A stretch of 42,386 nt of DNA from Deinococcus sp. (GTDB lineage: Bacteria; Deinococcota; Deinococci; Deinococcales; Deinococcaceae): contig JAGLBF010000001.1 in assembly GCA_018260375.1 (NCBI GenBank), forward strand, positions 1-42,386, read 5' to 3'. Below are positions 15,854 to 23,724 of the stretch, piece after piece. The notes under the pieces were generated by a model that was not told where the DNA came from, did not search any database, and worked only from the letters and a program-made list of their open reading frames with translations. Every line of letters begins with the position of its first letter. Position 1 is the stretch's first letter. A program made the position numbers and the translations under genes.

Positions 15854-16645
15854 ATGTCGCAGCGCCACGCACCTCCTTTGATCTGGTTGTTGGGGGCAGT
15901 TTTGGCGCTGTTTTTGCTGCTGCCCGTTGCCGCTGTGCTGGCGCGTGGGCTCACGGCAAATTTCTGGCCTACCCTGGCAAGCGCGGCTGTGCAAGGTGCT
16001 TTGCGTGTGAGCTTAGGCACCACAGCGGTCACTGCGCTGCTCAGCGTGGTGCTGGTTACGCCGCTGGCCTGGTTGCTGGCCCGCAGGCACTTTTGGGGCA
16101 AGCAGGTGCTTGATACCCTGCTGGATTTGCCTATCGTGCTGCCGCCCGTGGTAGCGGGGCTGGGCTTGCTGCTGGTCTTTGGGCGCAGCGGGTGGCTGGG
16201 GCCGCCCTTGCAACTGGCAGGCATCAGCCTGGCGTTTTCGCCCGCAGCAGTGGTGATGGCCCAGTTTTTTGTCTCCGCGCCGTTTTATTTGCGGGCAGCC
16301 AAGGCGGGCTTTTTGGCCATCAACCCTGATACTGAAGACGCCGCCCGCACCGACGGCGCAGGTGAGGCGCAGGTGTTTGGCTTCGTCACCTGGCCCCTGG
16401 CCTTTCCCTTTTTGCTAGAGGGCTTGGTGCTCACCTGGGCGCGGGCATTAGGCGAATTTGGAGCCACCATCTTGTTTGCGGGGTCGCTCCAAGGCAAAAC
16501 CCGCACTATTCCCCTTGCCATCTACGCTGCGCTGGAATCTGACCTTGCTCCTGCTCTGGTGCTCAGCGCGGTGATGGTGGTCGTCGCGTTTGCCGCGCTG
16601 CTGTGCGTGCGCTGGCTGGGGCAAAGTGATACGGACTGCCGCTAA
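15854..16645 (+). CDS. modB: Molybdate ABC transporter permease
   Basis: The 263-residue membrane protein has five or six helices and the binding-protein-dependent permease motif. DLPIVLPPVVAGLGLLLVFGRSG and EDAARTDGAGEAQVFGFVTWPLAFP (the EAA loop contacting the ATPase) are typical of ModB. The frame is open from 15680 through repeat sequence, so I chose ATG 15854, which follows a -10 box. The last codons (DTDCR and stop) are the first bases of the repeat at 16629-16701, so the original C-terminus was probably replaced by repeat insertion. The ATPase ModC must be encoded elsewhere. Confidence 0.9.
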   Translation: MSQRHAPPLIWLLGAVLALFLLLPVAAVLARGLTANFWPTLASAAVQGALRVSLGTTAVTALLSVVLVTPLAWLLARRHFWGKQVLDTLLDLPIVLPPVVAGLGLLLVFGRSGWLGPPLQLAGISLAFSPAAVVMAQFFVSAPFYLRAAKAGFLAINPDTEDAARTDGAGEAQVFGFVTWPLAFPFLLEGLVLTWARALGEFGATILFAGSLQGKTRTIPLAIYAALESDLAPALVLSAVMVVVAFAALLCVRWLGQSDTDCR

Positions 16646-16701
16646 ATTCCAGCACAGTCAAAAAGGCGACGCCTGTGCTTTCTATACCGCGGAGTCCGTA
16701 T
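16629..16701. repeat. Dispersed intergenic repeat overlapping the modB end (inverted orientation)
   Basis: This 73-bp copy runs ATACGGACTGCCGC ... GGAGTCCGTAT. Its reverse complement aligns end to end with 34267-34337, so it is an inverted copy. Its first 17 bases encode the last modB residues and the stop codon. Confidence 0.8.
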
Positions 16702-16756
16702 GATAACGACGAGATTGCTTTTGCTACTCTCTACCAACCACTATCCATCACTATCT

Positions 16757-17467
16757 TTACGCCTGTTGATACATGACGGCGCGTTTCACTTCTTCAATAA
16801 GCTCGGTGATAGGAATGTCGCGGGGGCAGGCTTCGGTGCAGTTGTAGGCGGTGCGGCAGCGCCATACGCCCGTGTTCTGGTTCATCAGGTTGAGGCGCTG
16901 TTGGGTGGCGCCGTCGCGGGTATCAAAGATAAAGCGGTGGGCCTGCACAATCGCTGCTGGGCCAATGTAACTGCCGTTGACCCAGAAGATAGGGCAAGAG
17001 GTGGTGCAGCAGGCGCACAAAATGCAGTTGCTTGAATGGGCCATGCGCTCAGCGTCATGCTCTGATTGCAGGTATTCGGCGGCGGGGGGTGCGCCGTCAG
17101 CGATAAAGTAAGGCATGATCGAGCGGTAGGCGTCAAAAAACGGCTCCATGTCCACCACCATGTCTTTTTCTACCTTCAAGCCGCGTATCGGCTCTACCGT
17201 GATGGTGCCCGCGTTGCCTGTGACCACGTTGCGAATCAGGGTTTTGCAGGCCAGGCGGTTACGCCCGTTGATAAGCATCGCGTCACTACCGCAAATGCCG
17301 TGCGCGCACGAGCGGCGAAAGCCTAGGGTGGGGTCTATGTACCACTTAATATGGTTGAGTACGTCTAGCACGCGGTCACTCGGCTGACACTCTACCGCGT
17401 AGGTTTCCCAGTGCTGCTTTTTGTCCTTATCGGGGTCAAAACGCAGGATTTTTACATTAATTTGCAT
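16757..17467 (-). CDS. sdhB: Succinate dehydrogenase iron-sulphur subunit
   Basis: This 236-residue electron-transfer subunit of complex II carries three iron-sulphur clusters between the SdhA flavin and the membrane quinone site. The [2Fe-2S] ligands are Cys54, Cys59, Asp62 and Cys74; Asp in place of Cys is also found in E. coli SdhB. The second half has CILCACCTTSCP (148-159) and CRTAYNCTEACP (204-215) for the [4Fe-4S] and [3Fe-4S] clusters. It has a GGAG ribosome site, so it is translated from a leadered mRNA. It is the last gene of sdhCDAB, 135 bases after sdhA. Confidence 0.96.
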   Translation of the reverse strand: MQINVKILRFDPDKDKKQHWETYAVECQPSDRVLDVLNHIKWYIDPTLGFRRSCAHGICGSDAMLINGRNRLACKTLIRNVVTGNAGTITVEPIRGLKVEKDMVVDMEPFFDAYRSIMPYFIADGAPPAAEYLQSEHDAERMAHSSNCILCACCTTSCPIFWVNGSYIGPAAIVQAHRFIFDTRDGATQQRLNLMNQNTGVWRCRTAYNCTEACPRDIPITELIEEVKRAVMYQQA

Positions 17468-17602
17468 GTGGTTGCTCCGTAAGAGGTAAGAAGGTGGCAG
17501 ATAAAGGGTAGAACAAGCAGCCTTTCTCTATGCGCTGTACTCCTGCACCTCATTCCTGCTCAAAATCTGATGGGCTGAACAAAACGGGGGCCAAAGGCTC
17601 GC

Positions 17603-19402
17603 TTAGAACGTGCGCGGCTTGGGTGGGAATTTAAAGCGTCCAGCTTCGTCGGGGGTGTAGCTGCTGAGCGCCACATATTTTCCGGCCTCACCCTGCACCA
17701 TTACAGGCTTGTAGGCCAGTTTGACGTGTCCTAGGTTGTCAAAGTCCTTGTAGGCAAAGGTGTGCTTGAGCCAGTTGACATCATCGCGCTCATGAAAGTC
17801 TTCGCGGTCATGAGCGCCGCGCGACTCGGTGCGGTTCAGGGCACTGTGGGTCATCGCCTCGGCGCAGTCAAGCATAAAGCCCAGCTCAAGCGCTTCGATC
17901 AGTTCGCTGTTATGGCGGTGGCCCAGATCCTGGATAGAAACGTGGTGATAGCGGGCCTTGAGGTCACGCAGAATGTCCACCTGTTTTTGCATGTCAGCGC
18001 CGTTACGGAAGATGCCCACGTTGTTCATCATGCTTTCTTGCAGCTCGCGGCGGATCTTGGCAGCATTTTCACTGCCTGAGGCGGCTTTTAGGCTATCCAG
18101 CATCGCTACGGCTTGTCGCTCGGCGTCCGCAGGCATATCCGGCATATCCGCGTCGTGGGCGTACTTGGCGGCTTTAACCCCAGCGCGGCGACCAAACACA
18201 ATCAAGTCGCCCAAGCTGTTGGTACCCAGGCGGTTAGCCCCGTGCAGCGACACGCAAGCTTGCTCGCCTGCGGCGTACAGCCCCTCAACCACGCTGCCAT
18301 GTTCGTCAGCAAGACACTCACCGTCTAAGGTAGTGGGTATGCCGCCCATCGCGTAGTGGGCCGTGGGCTGAATAGGCACCAGGTCTTTGACAGGGTCAAG
18401 GCCCAGGTAGGTGCGCGATAGGTCGGTGATTTCAGAGAGCTTGCCCTCAATCACTTCGCGAGGCAAGTGAGTCAGGTCAATATTCACGGCGTCCTTGTCG
18501 GGGCCTACGCCGCGCCCTTCACGGATTTCGGTGTAAATGCTGCGCGATACGATGTCACGGGGAGCCAGGTCTTTAAGGCTAGGAGCGTAGCGCTCCATAA
18601 AACGCTCACCCGAGGCGTTGCGTAAGATACCCCCCTCGCCGCGAATCCCTTCGGTGACCAAAATGCCCAGCTTGGTCAGCCCTGTGGGGTGAAACTGATA
18701 AAACTCCATATCTTCTAGAGGCAGGCCCTTGCGGTAATAAATGCTCATCAGGTCGCCGGTGAGCGTCAGTGCGTTGGAGGTGATCTTAAAGATGCGCCCG
18801 TAGCCGCCCGCCGCCAAAATAACCGCTTTAGCGTGAAAGGTGTGGATTTCGCCGGTAGCCAGCTCATAGGCCACCACGCCCGCACAGCGTCCACCTTCAA
18901 TAATCAGGTCAAGCACATGAAACTCGTTAAAAAAGGTGGTGCCTTCTTTGACGTTTTGTTGGTAGAGGGTTTGCAAGATCATGTGGCCGGTGCGGTCTTT
19001 GGCGTAGCAACTGCGCTCTACAGCAGCCTTGCCAAACTCGCGGGTGTGTCCGCCAAACTTGCGCTGGGCGATTTTCCCGTTGGGCAGGCGCGAAAAGGGC
19101 AAGCCCATGTGCTCTAGCTCATACACGGCCTCAATGATGTCTTTGGCAAAGATTTCGGCAGCGTCTTGGTCGGTGAGGTAGTCGCCGCCCTTGATGGTGT
19201 CGTACATGTGCCATTCCCAGTGATCTTCAGCAACGTTGCCAAGCGCCGCCCCGATGCCGCCCTGGGCCGCGCCTGTATGCGAGCGGGTGGGGTAGAGCTT
19301 GGAGATACAGGCGACAGACACATCACCTTTGGCTGCGTACAGAGCCGCCATCAGGCCAGCGCCACCAGCGCCAACCACCAAAACGTCATAACGGTGTTGC
19401 AT
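17603..19402 (-). CDS. sdhA: Succinate dehydrogenase flavoprotein subunit
   Basis: The 599-residue catalytic subunit oxidises succinate to fumarate with covalently bound FAD. The N-terminal Rossmann motif VVGAGGAGLMAAL, the FAD-linking His in RSHTGAAQGGIGAALGN, and the active-site region HGANRLGTNSLGDLIVFGRRAG are all present. The length is close to the family norm. AAAGGAAAA upstream of the ATG serves as ribosome site. It lies between sdhD (93-base gap) and sdhB in one operon. Confidence 0.97.
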   Translation of the reverse strand: MQHRYDVLVVGAGGAGLMAALYAAKGDVSVACISKLYPTRSHTGAAQGGIGAALGNVAEDHWEWHMYDTIKGGDYLTDQDAAEIFAKDIIEAVYELEHMGLPFSRLPNGKIAQRKFGGHTREFGKAAVERSCYAKDRTGHMILQTLYQQNVKEGTTFFNEFHVLDLIIEGGRCAGVVAYELATGEIHTFHAKAVILAAGGYGRIFKITSNALTLTGDLMSIYYRKGLPLEDMEFYQFHPTGLTKLGILVTEGIRGEGGILRNASGERFMERYAPSLKDLAPRDIVSRSIYTEIREGRGVGPDKDAVNIDLTHLPREVIEGKLSEITDLSRTYLGLDPVKDLVPIQPTAHYAMGGIPTTLDGECLADEHGSVVEGLYAAGEQACVSLHGANRLGTNSLGDLIVFGRRAGVKAAKYAHDADMPDMPADAERQAVAMLDSLKAASGSENAAKIRRELQESMMNNVGIFRNGADMQKQVDILRDLKARYHHVSIQDLGHRHNSELIEALELGFMLDCAEAMTHSALNRTESRGAHDREDFHERDDVNWLKHTFAYKDFDNLGHVKLAYKPVMVQGEAGKYVALSSYTPDEAGRFKFPPKPRTF

Positions 19403-19495
19403 TTGGGTTTTCCTTTGTTATTGATACAGAGAGGACTATTAGAGATTTGACCAAAAATAATGGTGCAGTGCAACTATTTATCTTAGTCTGAATGG

Positions 19496-19882
19496 TCATC
19501 CTGGGTTAAAGGCCAATAGTCCGATGGTTCCCATGACAAAGATAAGCGCTACTACCATAAAAAACAGTATCTTAACCCAGGCTTTGCTGGGGCGGCTGCG
19601 AATATAGTCTTCTATACTGTAGCGCGCACCGTTAACACCGTGCAGCAGCGATAAGGTAAGCAGCAGCCAGTCATAAAATTTCCAGGCGGGTTGTGAGAGT
19701 TTACCGACCACCGCATCAAAAGTCGCGTCTGATTCACTCACCTGCACAAAAGTCATGTAAATATGGCCCAGCACCAAAAAAATCAGCAGCAGTCCACTGA
19801 TACGCATAAAGATCCACCAATTAAGCTCGGCGTTGCTGTGCGCTTGCTGTTTGGCATCAACCATTGTTCTTGCCCGAATCAT
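19496..19882 (-). CDS. sdhD: Succinate dehydrogenase membrane anchor subunit
   Basis: The 128-residue protein has three membrane helices. With SdhC it anchors complex II and forms the heme b and quinone sites. The stretch LLLIFLVLGHIYMTFVQV and LLTLSLLHGVNGARYSIEDYIRS are SdhD-like, the latter with the conserved His and Arg-x-x-x-x-Asp-Tyr. Its ATG directly follows the sdhC stop (TAAATG), which implies translational coupling. An in-frame ATG at 19864 is a possible alternative start. Confidence 0.88.
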   Translation of the reverse strand: MIRARTMVDAKQQAHSNAELNWWIFMRISGLLLIFLVLGHIYMTFVQVSESDATFDAVVGKLSQPAWKFYDWLLLTLSLLHGVNGARYSIEDYIRSRPSKAWVKILFFMVVALIFVMGTIGLLAFNPG

Positions 19883-20239
19883 TTAAACCCCCGCCATAAT
19901 ACGCGGTATAACCATAGAAGCCACATACAGTGTCCACACTACGGTAATGAGCAGCACCACATACCAAGCCTGCCGCTGAATGCCCACGCCAAAGCCTGTA
20001 AAATCCATGAGAATAATACGGAGGCCATTCATAGCATGGTACATTACTCCAGCAGCAATGAGAATAAGCCCAAAACGGAAAACACTCAGGTCATAAACGT
20101 GGTGTACCCGCATATAAGTCGCTTCGCCAAACATATACATGCTAATGCTGATAACGTGTAGCAACAAATAAAGCAAAATCGCCAACCCCGAAAGGCGGTG
20201 TAGAAGAAAAGCCCACTGGCCTTCTCTGCCTTTGTACAT
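19883..20239 (-). CDS. sdhC: Succinate dehydrogenase cytochrome b556 subunit
   Basis: The 118-residue protein with three membrane helices is the first gene of sdhCDAB. The N-terminal GREGQWAFLLHRLSGLAILLYLLLHV has the HR-x-SG quinone-site pattern and the following His that usually binds heme. The frame is open further upstream, but the ATG at 20239 has an excellent ribosome site (AAGGAGG, 8-base spacing), unlike most first genes of this window, which look leaderless. A -10-like TATTCT lies on the minus strand at 20325-20330, which would give an untranslated leader of about 80 bases. Confidence 0.9.
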   Translation of the reverse strand: MYKGREGQWAFLLHRLSGLAILLYLLLHVISISMYMFGEATYMRVHHVYDLSVFRFGLILIAAGVMYHAMNGLRIILMDFTGFGVGIQRQAWYVVLLITVVWTLYVASMVIPRIMAGV

Positions 20240-20386
20240 TGTCTCAGCCTCCTTGTGCGCTGTCGCGTAAGCACCACGCCGCTGCCCCCCTTGGGGCAAT
20301 CAACGAACTACTTTAACATTGCTCAGAATACCACTGCCTGCGTGCCTGCATAGTAAGGGCCCGAATGCCGCTTAGGCTAAGAGGCC

Positions 20387-20566
20387 ATGAGTTACTTTGA
20401 GAGTAACACACTTGGTCGCAGTCTGGTCGGTCACCGTGGACTGGCGTGGTGTGGTGACCGCTGCCTTGAATTGCTGGGTTATGCCCATACCCGCCCCTGC
20501 ACTTTGCTAGCCTGTGTCAATGTCTGTTGCTCGCCTGTCTCCGTCCCGCGCTACTCGCCAGCGTGA
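20387..20566 (+). CDS. Possible small Cys-rich ORF overlapping the fur start
   Basis: An ATG frame of 59 codons starts 8 bases after TAGGCT, the same arrangement as the leaderless genes nearby. The product (MSYFESNTLGRSLVGHRGLAW...) has six Cys, no signal peptide and no family I know. It overlaps the fur gene in another frame. It also contains an inverted repeat (GGTCACC / GGTGACC), which may instead mean a structured untranslated region. Chance is a real possibility. Confidence 0.15.
   Translation: MSYFESNTLGRSLVGHRGLAWCGDRCLELLGYAHTRPCTLLACVNVCCSPVSVPRYSPA
20508..20513 (+). promoter_or_regulatory. -10 box of leaderless fur/zur promoter
   Basis: TAGCCT is followed by 6 bases and the ATG at 20520. 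It favours this ATG over the GTG at 20514. Confidence 0.45.
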
Positions 20567-20927
20567 ACTCCTCAGCCGCTTGCTGCGCGAAGCCGAGGGG
20601 CCGCTGAGTGTTACCGAACTGCACCGCCGCGCCCTAGGTGAGCTGCCTAGCCTGGGCCTCGCCACTGTGTACCGCACGCTCAAGCTGCTGCAAGAGCAGC
20701 AAGAAGTTCACACCGTACTGCTAGACGGCGAGAACCTGTACGAGGCCACAGGGCGCGGCCACCACCATCATTTTTCTTGCCGCCAGTGCCATAAGGTCTT
20801 TACCCTGCATACCTGTCCACTGCCGCTGCCTGCTGGTACGGTGATGGAAGGCGGCTATGTGGTAGAAGCCCACGAGGTGACGCTCTACGGCCTTTGTCCC
20901 CAGTGTGCGGCAGCGGAAAGCGCCTAG
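20520..20927 (+). CDS. Fur-family metalloregulator, probably zinc-responsive (Zur)
   Basis: The 135-residue protein has an N-terminal winged helix (LPSLGLATVYRTLKLLQEQ, about 42-60, is the recognition region) and a C-terminal metal-binding dimerisation domain. Cys87-x-x-Cys90 and Cys126-x-x-Cys129 form the structural zinc site; the GRGHHHHFSC stretch (78-87) supplies regulatory His ligands. Family members repress metal-uptake genes when the metal is plentiful. I infer zinc because the next genes are a COG0523-type GTPase, a zinc-free L28 and a ZnuA-like protein, and an AT-rich operator lies in front of them. Fe or Mn response is possible. Confidence 0.85.
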   Translation: MSVARLSPSRATRQRELLSRLLREAEGPLSVTELHRRALGELPSLGLATVYRTLKLLQEQQEVHTVLLDGENLYEATGRGHHHHFSCRQCHKVFTLHTCPLPLPAGTVMEGGYVVEAHEVTLYGLCPQCAAAESA

Positions 20928-21054
20928 AGCGACCTGTACTGCCCCCGCCTGTACTGCTGACCTCAACGTCCCTCCTTAACGTCCTTGGTGGCGCTGTACT
21001 GAGTCCGGTGTACGCCGGAGGATCACCCCCTTCTGTACCTCCTCGCCTTTCCAC

Positions 21055-21083
21055 TTGCACAGTTACTGATATTGCATTATCAT
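21055..21083 (+). promoter_or_regulatory. Promoter of the cobW-rpmB-znuA operon
   Basis: TTGCAC (21055-21060), a 17-base spacer and TATCAT (21078-21083) form a good sigma-70-type promoter. Only 6 bases separate the -10 from GTG 21090, so the mRNA should be leaderless. Confidence 0.65.
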
Positions 21084-21088
21084 TATCA
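21067..21088. promoter_or_regulatory. Fur/Zur-type operator over the cobW -10 box
   Basis: On the minus strand the site reads TGATAATGATAATGC followed by AATATCA: two direct GATAAT hexamers and an inverted AATATC, the classic Fur-box composition. It covers the spacer, the -10 box and the expected start point, so a bound repressor would block RNA polymerase. The gene of a Fur-family protein ends 139 bases upstream. Confidence 0.6.
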
Positions 21089-21089
21089 A

Positions 21090-22196
21090 GTGAAAGACCC
21101 AAATCAAGTGAAAGATCTAACTTCTGCTTCTACTGCTGACCTGCTTGCTGCCGCCCCGCGCCCTGCCAGCGTACCAATTACCGTGCTGTGCGGCTTTTTG
21201 GGAGCGGGCAAAACCACGCTGCTCAATCAGCTGCTTTCTCAACAAGAAGGCCAAAAAATTGCCGTCATTGTCAACGAATTTGGCGCGGTCAACATAGACG
21301 CTTCGCTGGTGGTCAAAACCGATGAGACCATTACCGAGCTGAGCAACGGCTGCATCTGCTGCACGCTGCGCGGTGACTTGTTGCAAGCGGTAGACCAGCT
21401 GCTGGCCGAGCGTGATCTGGACGCCATTTTAATTGAGTCTACGGGTATTGGCGAGCCGCTGCCTATTGCCCAGAGCTTTTGTCTCAGCCCCGCTGAGCTT
21501 GAGCTTGACCCCAGCCTGCCTAATCTGCTGGGGCGCGTGCATGTGGACGCTATGATCACCGTGGTAGACGCAGCGCAGTTTTTTAGCCTCTGGAACCGCC
21601 CCGATACCATTGAGGGCGACGAGTTTGGGCGCGGCTTTGGAGAGCTGCTGGCTGAGCAGCTTGAGTTTGCTGACATTGTGGTGCTCAACAAAGTAGATAT
21701 CGCTGCGCCCAGCGACGTGCAGCAACTGCGCGAATTGATAGCGCTGACCAACCCCCGCGCCCAGATAATGGAAGCCGAGCGCGGTCAACTGGATGCCCGC
21801 ACACTGCTGAATGTGCAGTTGTTTGACCAGCAGGTGTTAGAGGAATTGCCTGCTTGGGGCGAAGAATTGCAAAAAGAGCACATCCCTGAAAGCGAAGAAT
21901 TTGGCCTGAGCACCTTTGTCTACCGCCAAGCTAGGCCGCTGGACGTGACCAAACTCCATCTGCTGCTGCGTGGGGGCTTGCCCAGCAACATCATCCGCAG
22001 CAAGGGATGGGTGCGCTTTGCAGACGACGACCTCGCTACGCTGTGGAATCACACGGGCAAGTTGCTGGCGCTTGAGGGTACGGGCTACTGGGCCGACCCA
22101 CAGCAGGCCGTTACTGAAGTGGTGTTTATCGGTCAGCACCTTGATGACCAGGCCCGCCAAACCCTGACCCAGATGTTAGACAGTGCCGTTGCTTAA
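21090..22196 (+). CDS. CobW/COG0523-family GTPase, probable zinc metallochaperone
   Basis: The 368-residue G3E GTPase has Walker A GFLGAGKT at 35-42, the metal-binding CICC (88-91) after NG, IESTGIGEP as switch region, NKVD for guanine recognition and a CobW C-terminal domain (STFVYRQARPLDVTKLHLLL). Family members under Zur control insert zinc into client proteins or allocate scarce zinc. GTG 21090 is chosen because -10 TATCAT lies 6 bases upstream; the frame starts earlier at TTG 21072, but that codon is inside the operator. rpmB follows after 46 bases. Confidence 0.85.
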   Translation: MKDPNQVKDLTSASTADLLAAAPRPASVPITVLCGFLGAGKTTLLNQLLSQQEGQKIAVIVNEFGAVNIDASLVVKTDETITELSNGCICCTLRGDLLQAVDQLLAERDLDAILIESTGIGEPLPIAQSFCLSPAELELDPSLPNLLGRVHVDAMITVVDAAQFFSLWNRPDTIEGDEFGRGFGELLAEQLEFADIVVLNKVDIAAPSDVQQLRELIALTNPRAQIMEAERGQLDARTLLNVQLFDQQVLEELPAWGEELQKEHIPESEEFGLSTFVYRQARPLDVTKLHLLLRGGLPSNIIRSKGWVRFADDDLATLWNHTGKLLALEGTGYWADPQQAVTEVVFIGQHLDDQARQTLTQMLDSAVA

Positions 22197-22242
22197 TGGC
22201 TCAATGCTGCACACCTTCACCAACAAACAGGAGAACAAAAAC

Positions 22243-22488
22243 ATGAGTAAACAGTGCTACATAACAGGTAAGAAAAATAAAGTGGTTAACCGCGTCACCC
22301 GCAGGGGAAAAGCCCGCGCTCAAGGCGGAGTGGGCCGCAAAACTACGGGCATTGCTAAGCGCACCCAAAAAGCCAATTTGCAAAAGCGACATGTGACGGT
22401 GAACGGCACCAGCAAGGTGGTGTGGCTGTCGGCCAAGGCCCTTCGCACACTAGAGCGTGGCACCGTCCAGGGCGTGGCCCTCGCATGA
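22243..22488 (+). CDS. rpmB: 50S ribosomal protein L28, zinc-independent (C-minus) form
   Basis: The 81-residue protein MSKQCYITGKKNKVV... with RRGKARAQGGVGRKTTGI is L28. It has a single Cys (residue 5) and lacks the two CxxC pairs of the zinc-binding form, so it needs no zinc. AGGAG at 22229-22233 is its ribosome site. It sits between a COG0523 GTPase and znuA, behind a Fur/Zur operator, which fits a zinc-sparing role. As I recall it, the D. radiodurans L28 also lacks the cysteines, so this may be the only L28 of the organism. The stop overlaps the znuA start by 4 bases. Confidence 0.93.
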   Translation: MSKQCYITGKKNKVVNRVTRRGKARAQGGVGRKTTGIAKRTQKANLQKRHVTVNGTSKVVWLSAKALRTLERGTVQGVALA

Positions 22489-23360
22489 AGCGCCTCATGA
22501 TGTTCTCATTATTGCTGCTGGGTAGTGCTGCTGCTGCGCCTATACCCGTAGCCGCCAGCAATACCATTGTGGCGGATATCGTGCGGCAAATAGGCGGCGA
22601 GCGGGTTAATGTGCAGGTGTTGCTACCTGCCAACGCTGACCCACATACCTTTCAGCCCACGCTGCGCGATATGGTGGCGCTCAACAAAAGTAAGCTGCTC
22701 TTTGTCAATGGCGCGGGCTTAGAGTCTTGGCTGGGGAGGGTGAAAAGCGGCGCGCCGAAGGTGCAAGTGGTGACGCTGAGCGAAGGCATCAAGCCGCGCC
22801 AGGACACCGGTCATCCAGATACGCACGGGCAAGATCCGCATATGTGGTGGAACCCCCAACATGTCAGTGTCTACGCCCAAAATGCCTCGCGCGCCCTGAG
22901 CCAGGTGGATCCTGCAGGTCAGGCCACTTACCGCAAAAACCTCGCCGCGTACCAGGCCAAACTGCGCCAAGCAGATGCCTACGCCAAAGCACAGTTTGCC
23001 ACCCTGACCCCTGCCCAGCGCCTACTGGTTACCAACCACGACTCTATGGGCTACTTGGCAGAGCGCTACGGCCTAAAGGTTGTGGGCAATGTGATCGCAG
23101 GCCTGAATACAGACCGCGAGCCTACAACCCGCGAGCTAGCGCAGTTGCTCAGCAATATCAAAAAGAGTGGAGTACGCGTTATTTTTACAGAAAATACCGT
23201 TAACCCGCGCCTGGCCCAGAGCCTCAGCAAAACTGCCAAAGTGACCATCGCTCCGCCGCTGTACACGGACGCCCTCAGCGGCCCAAATACCCCAGGCTCA
23301 AGTTATTTGGGCGCCTTTAAGAGCAATGTGGATACGATGGTCAAGGCACTAAAGCGCTGA
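22485..23360 (+). CDS. znuA: Zinc (or manganese) ABC transporter substrate-binding protein
   Basis: This 291-residue cluster A-I metal-binding protein has a signal peptide (MKRLMMFSLLLLGSAAAAP), so it acts outside the membrane. Metal ligands include His54 in NADPHTFQPTLRD, a short His-containing loop GHPDTHGQDPHMWWNP, the His of TNHDSMGYLAERYG, and Asp in YTDALSG near the end. The short His loop is closer to zinc than manganese proteins, and the operon context supports zinc, but related Deinococcus proteins have been described as manganese-linked. ATGA overlap with rpmB implies coupled translation. Its ATPase and permease may be those at 13061-14639. Confidence 0.85.
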   Translation: MKRLMMFSLLLLGSAAAAPIPVAASNTIVADIVRQIGGERVNVQVLLPANADPHTFQPTLRDMVALNKSKLLFVNGAGLESWLGRVKSGAPKVQVVTLSEGIKPRQDTGHPDTHGQDPHMWWNPQHVSVYAQNASRALSQVDPAGQATYRKNLAAYQAKLRQADAYAKAQFATLTPAQRLLVTNHDSMGYLAERYGLKVVGNVIAGLNTDREPTTRELAQLLSNIKKSGVRVIFTENTVNPRLAQSLSKTAKVTIAPPLYTDALSGPNTPGSSYLGAFKSNVDTMVKALKR

Positions 23361-23361
23361 C

Positions 23362-23430
23362 ACAGTTAGGTCGTAACACAGTGAGGTCGTGAAACAGTGA
23401 ATTTAGTAATACAGTGAGGTCGTGAGACAG
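23362..23430. repeat. Imperfect tandem repeat after znuA
   Basis: Three units of roughly ACACAGTGAGGTCGTGA follow each other with variations. No function is visible. Confidence 0.55.
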
Positions 23431-23447
23431 AAGAAGTGACAAAAAAC

Positions 23448-23487
23448 AAAAAAGCGCCTGAGTATCTTAGTGTTCAGACGCTTTTTT
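23448..23487. terminator. Bidirectional rho-independent terminator after znuA
   Basis: AAAAAAGCG (23448-23456) pairs with CGCTTTTTT (23479-23487), extended by CTGA/TCAG inside one mismatch. U tracts occur on both strands. It ends the cobW-rpmB-znuA operon and may also serve the minus-strand genes. Confidence 0.85.
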
Positions 23488-23497
23488 GTTGTGCCTG

Positions 23498-23623
23498 ATA
23501 CGGGCTGCCGGTTTAATCAGGTCGTTACTGCTTTAAGTAAGGCGCACATGGGTGGAAAAAGATATGAGTTCCCTAGTACGGAAGCACAGTGGGCGGCTTT
23601 TCTGACTATACTTCCGTACCAGG
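23498..23623. repeat. Dispersed intergenic repeat, long copy
   Basis: ATACGGGCTGCCGGTTTAAT, then CAGGTCGTTACTG, GGAAAAAGATATGAGTTCCC, GTACGGAAGCACAG, CGGCTTTTCTGACT. The module order matches 35072-35194, and the reverse complement matches 2558-2746. Confidence 0.7.
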
Positions 23624-23724
23624 TGCTGAGACAGTAGACTGGTCAATATAAGCTGTCTGCAACCCAAGGCCGCTTGGCTGCTCAGACACCTAGATGCCCA
23701 GATACCTAAATGCCCAGACTCACC

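Noticed and set aside
19763..20161. 132-codon plus-strand ORF opposite sdhD and sdhC
   Set aside because: It is antisense to two clearly recognisable membrane subunits and has no signal of its own.
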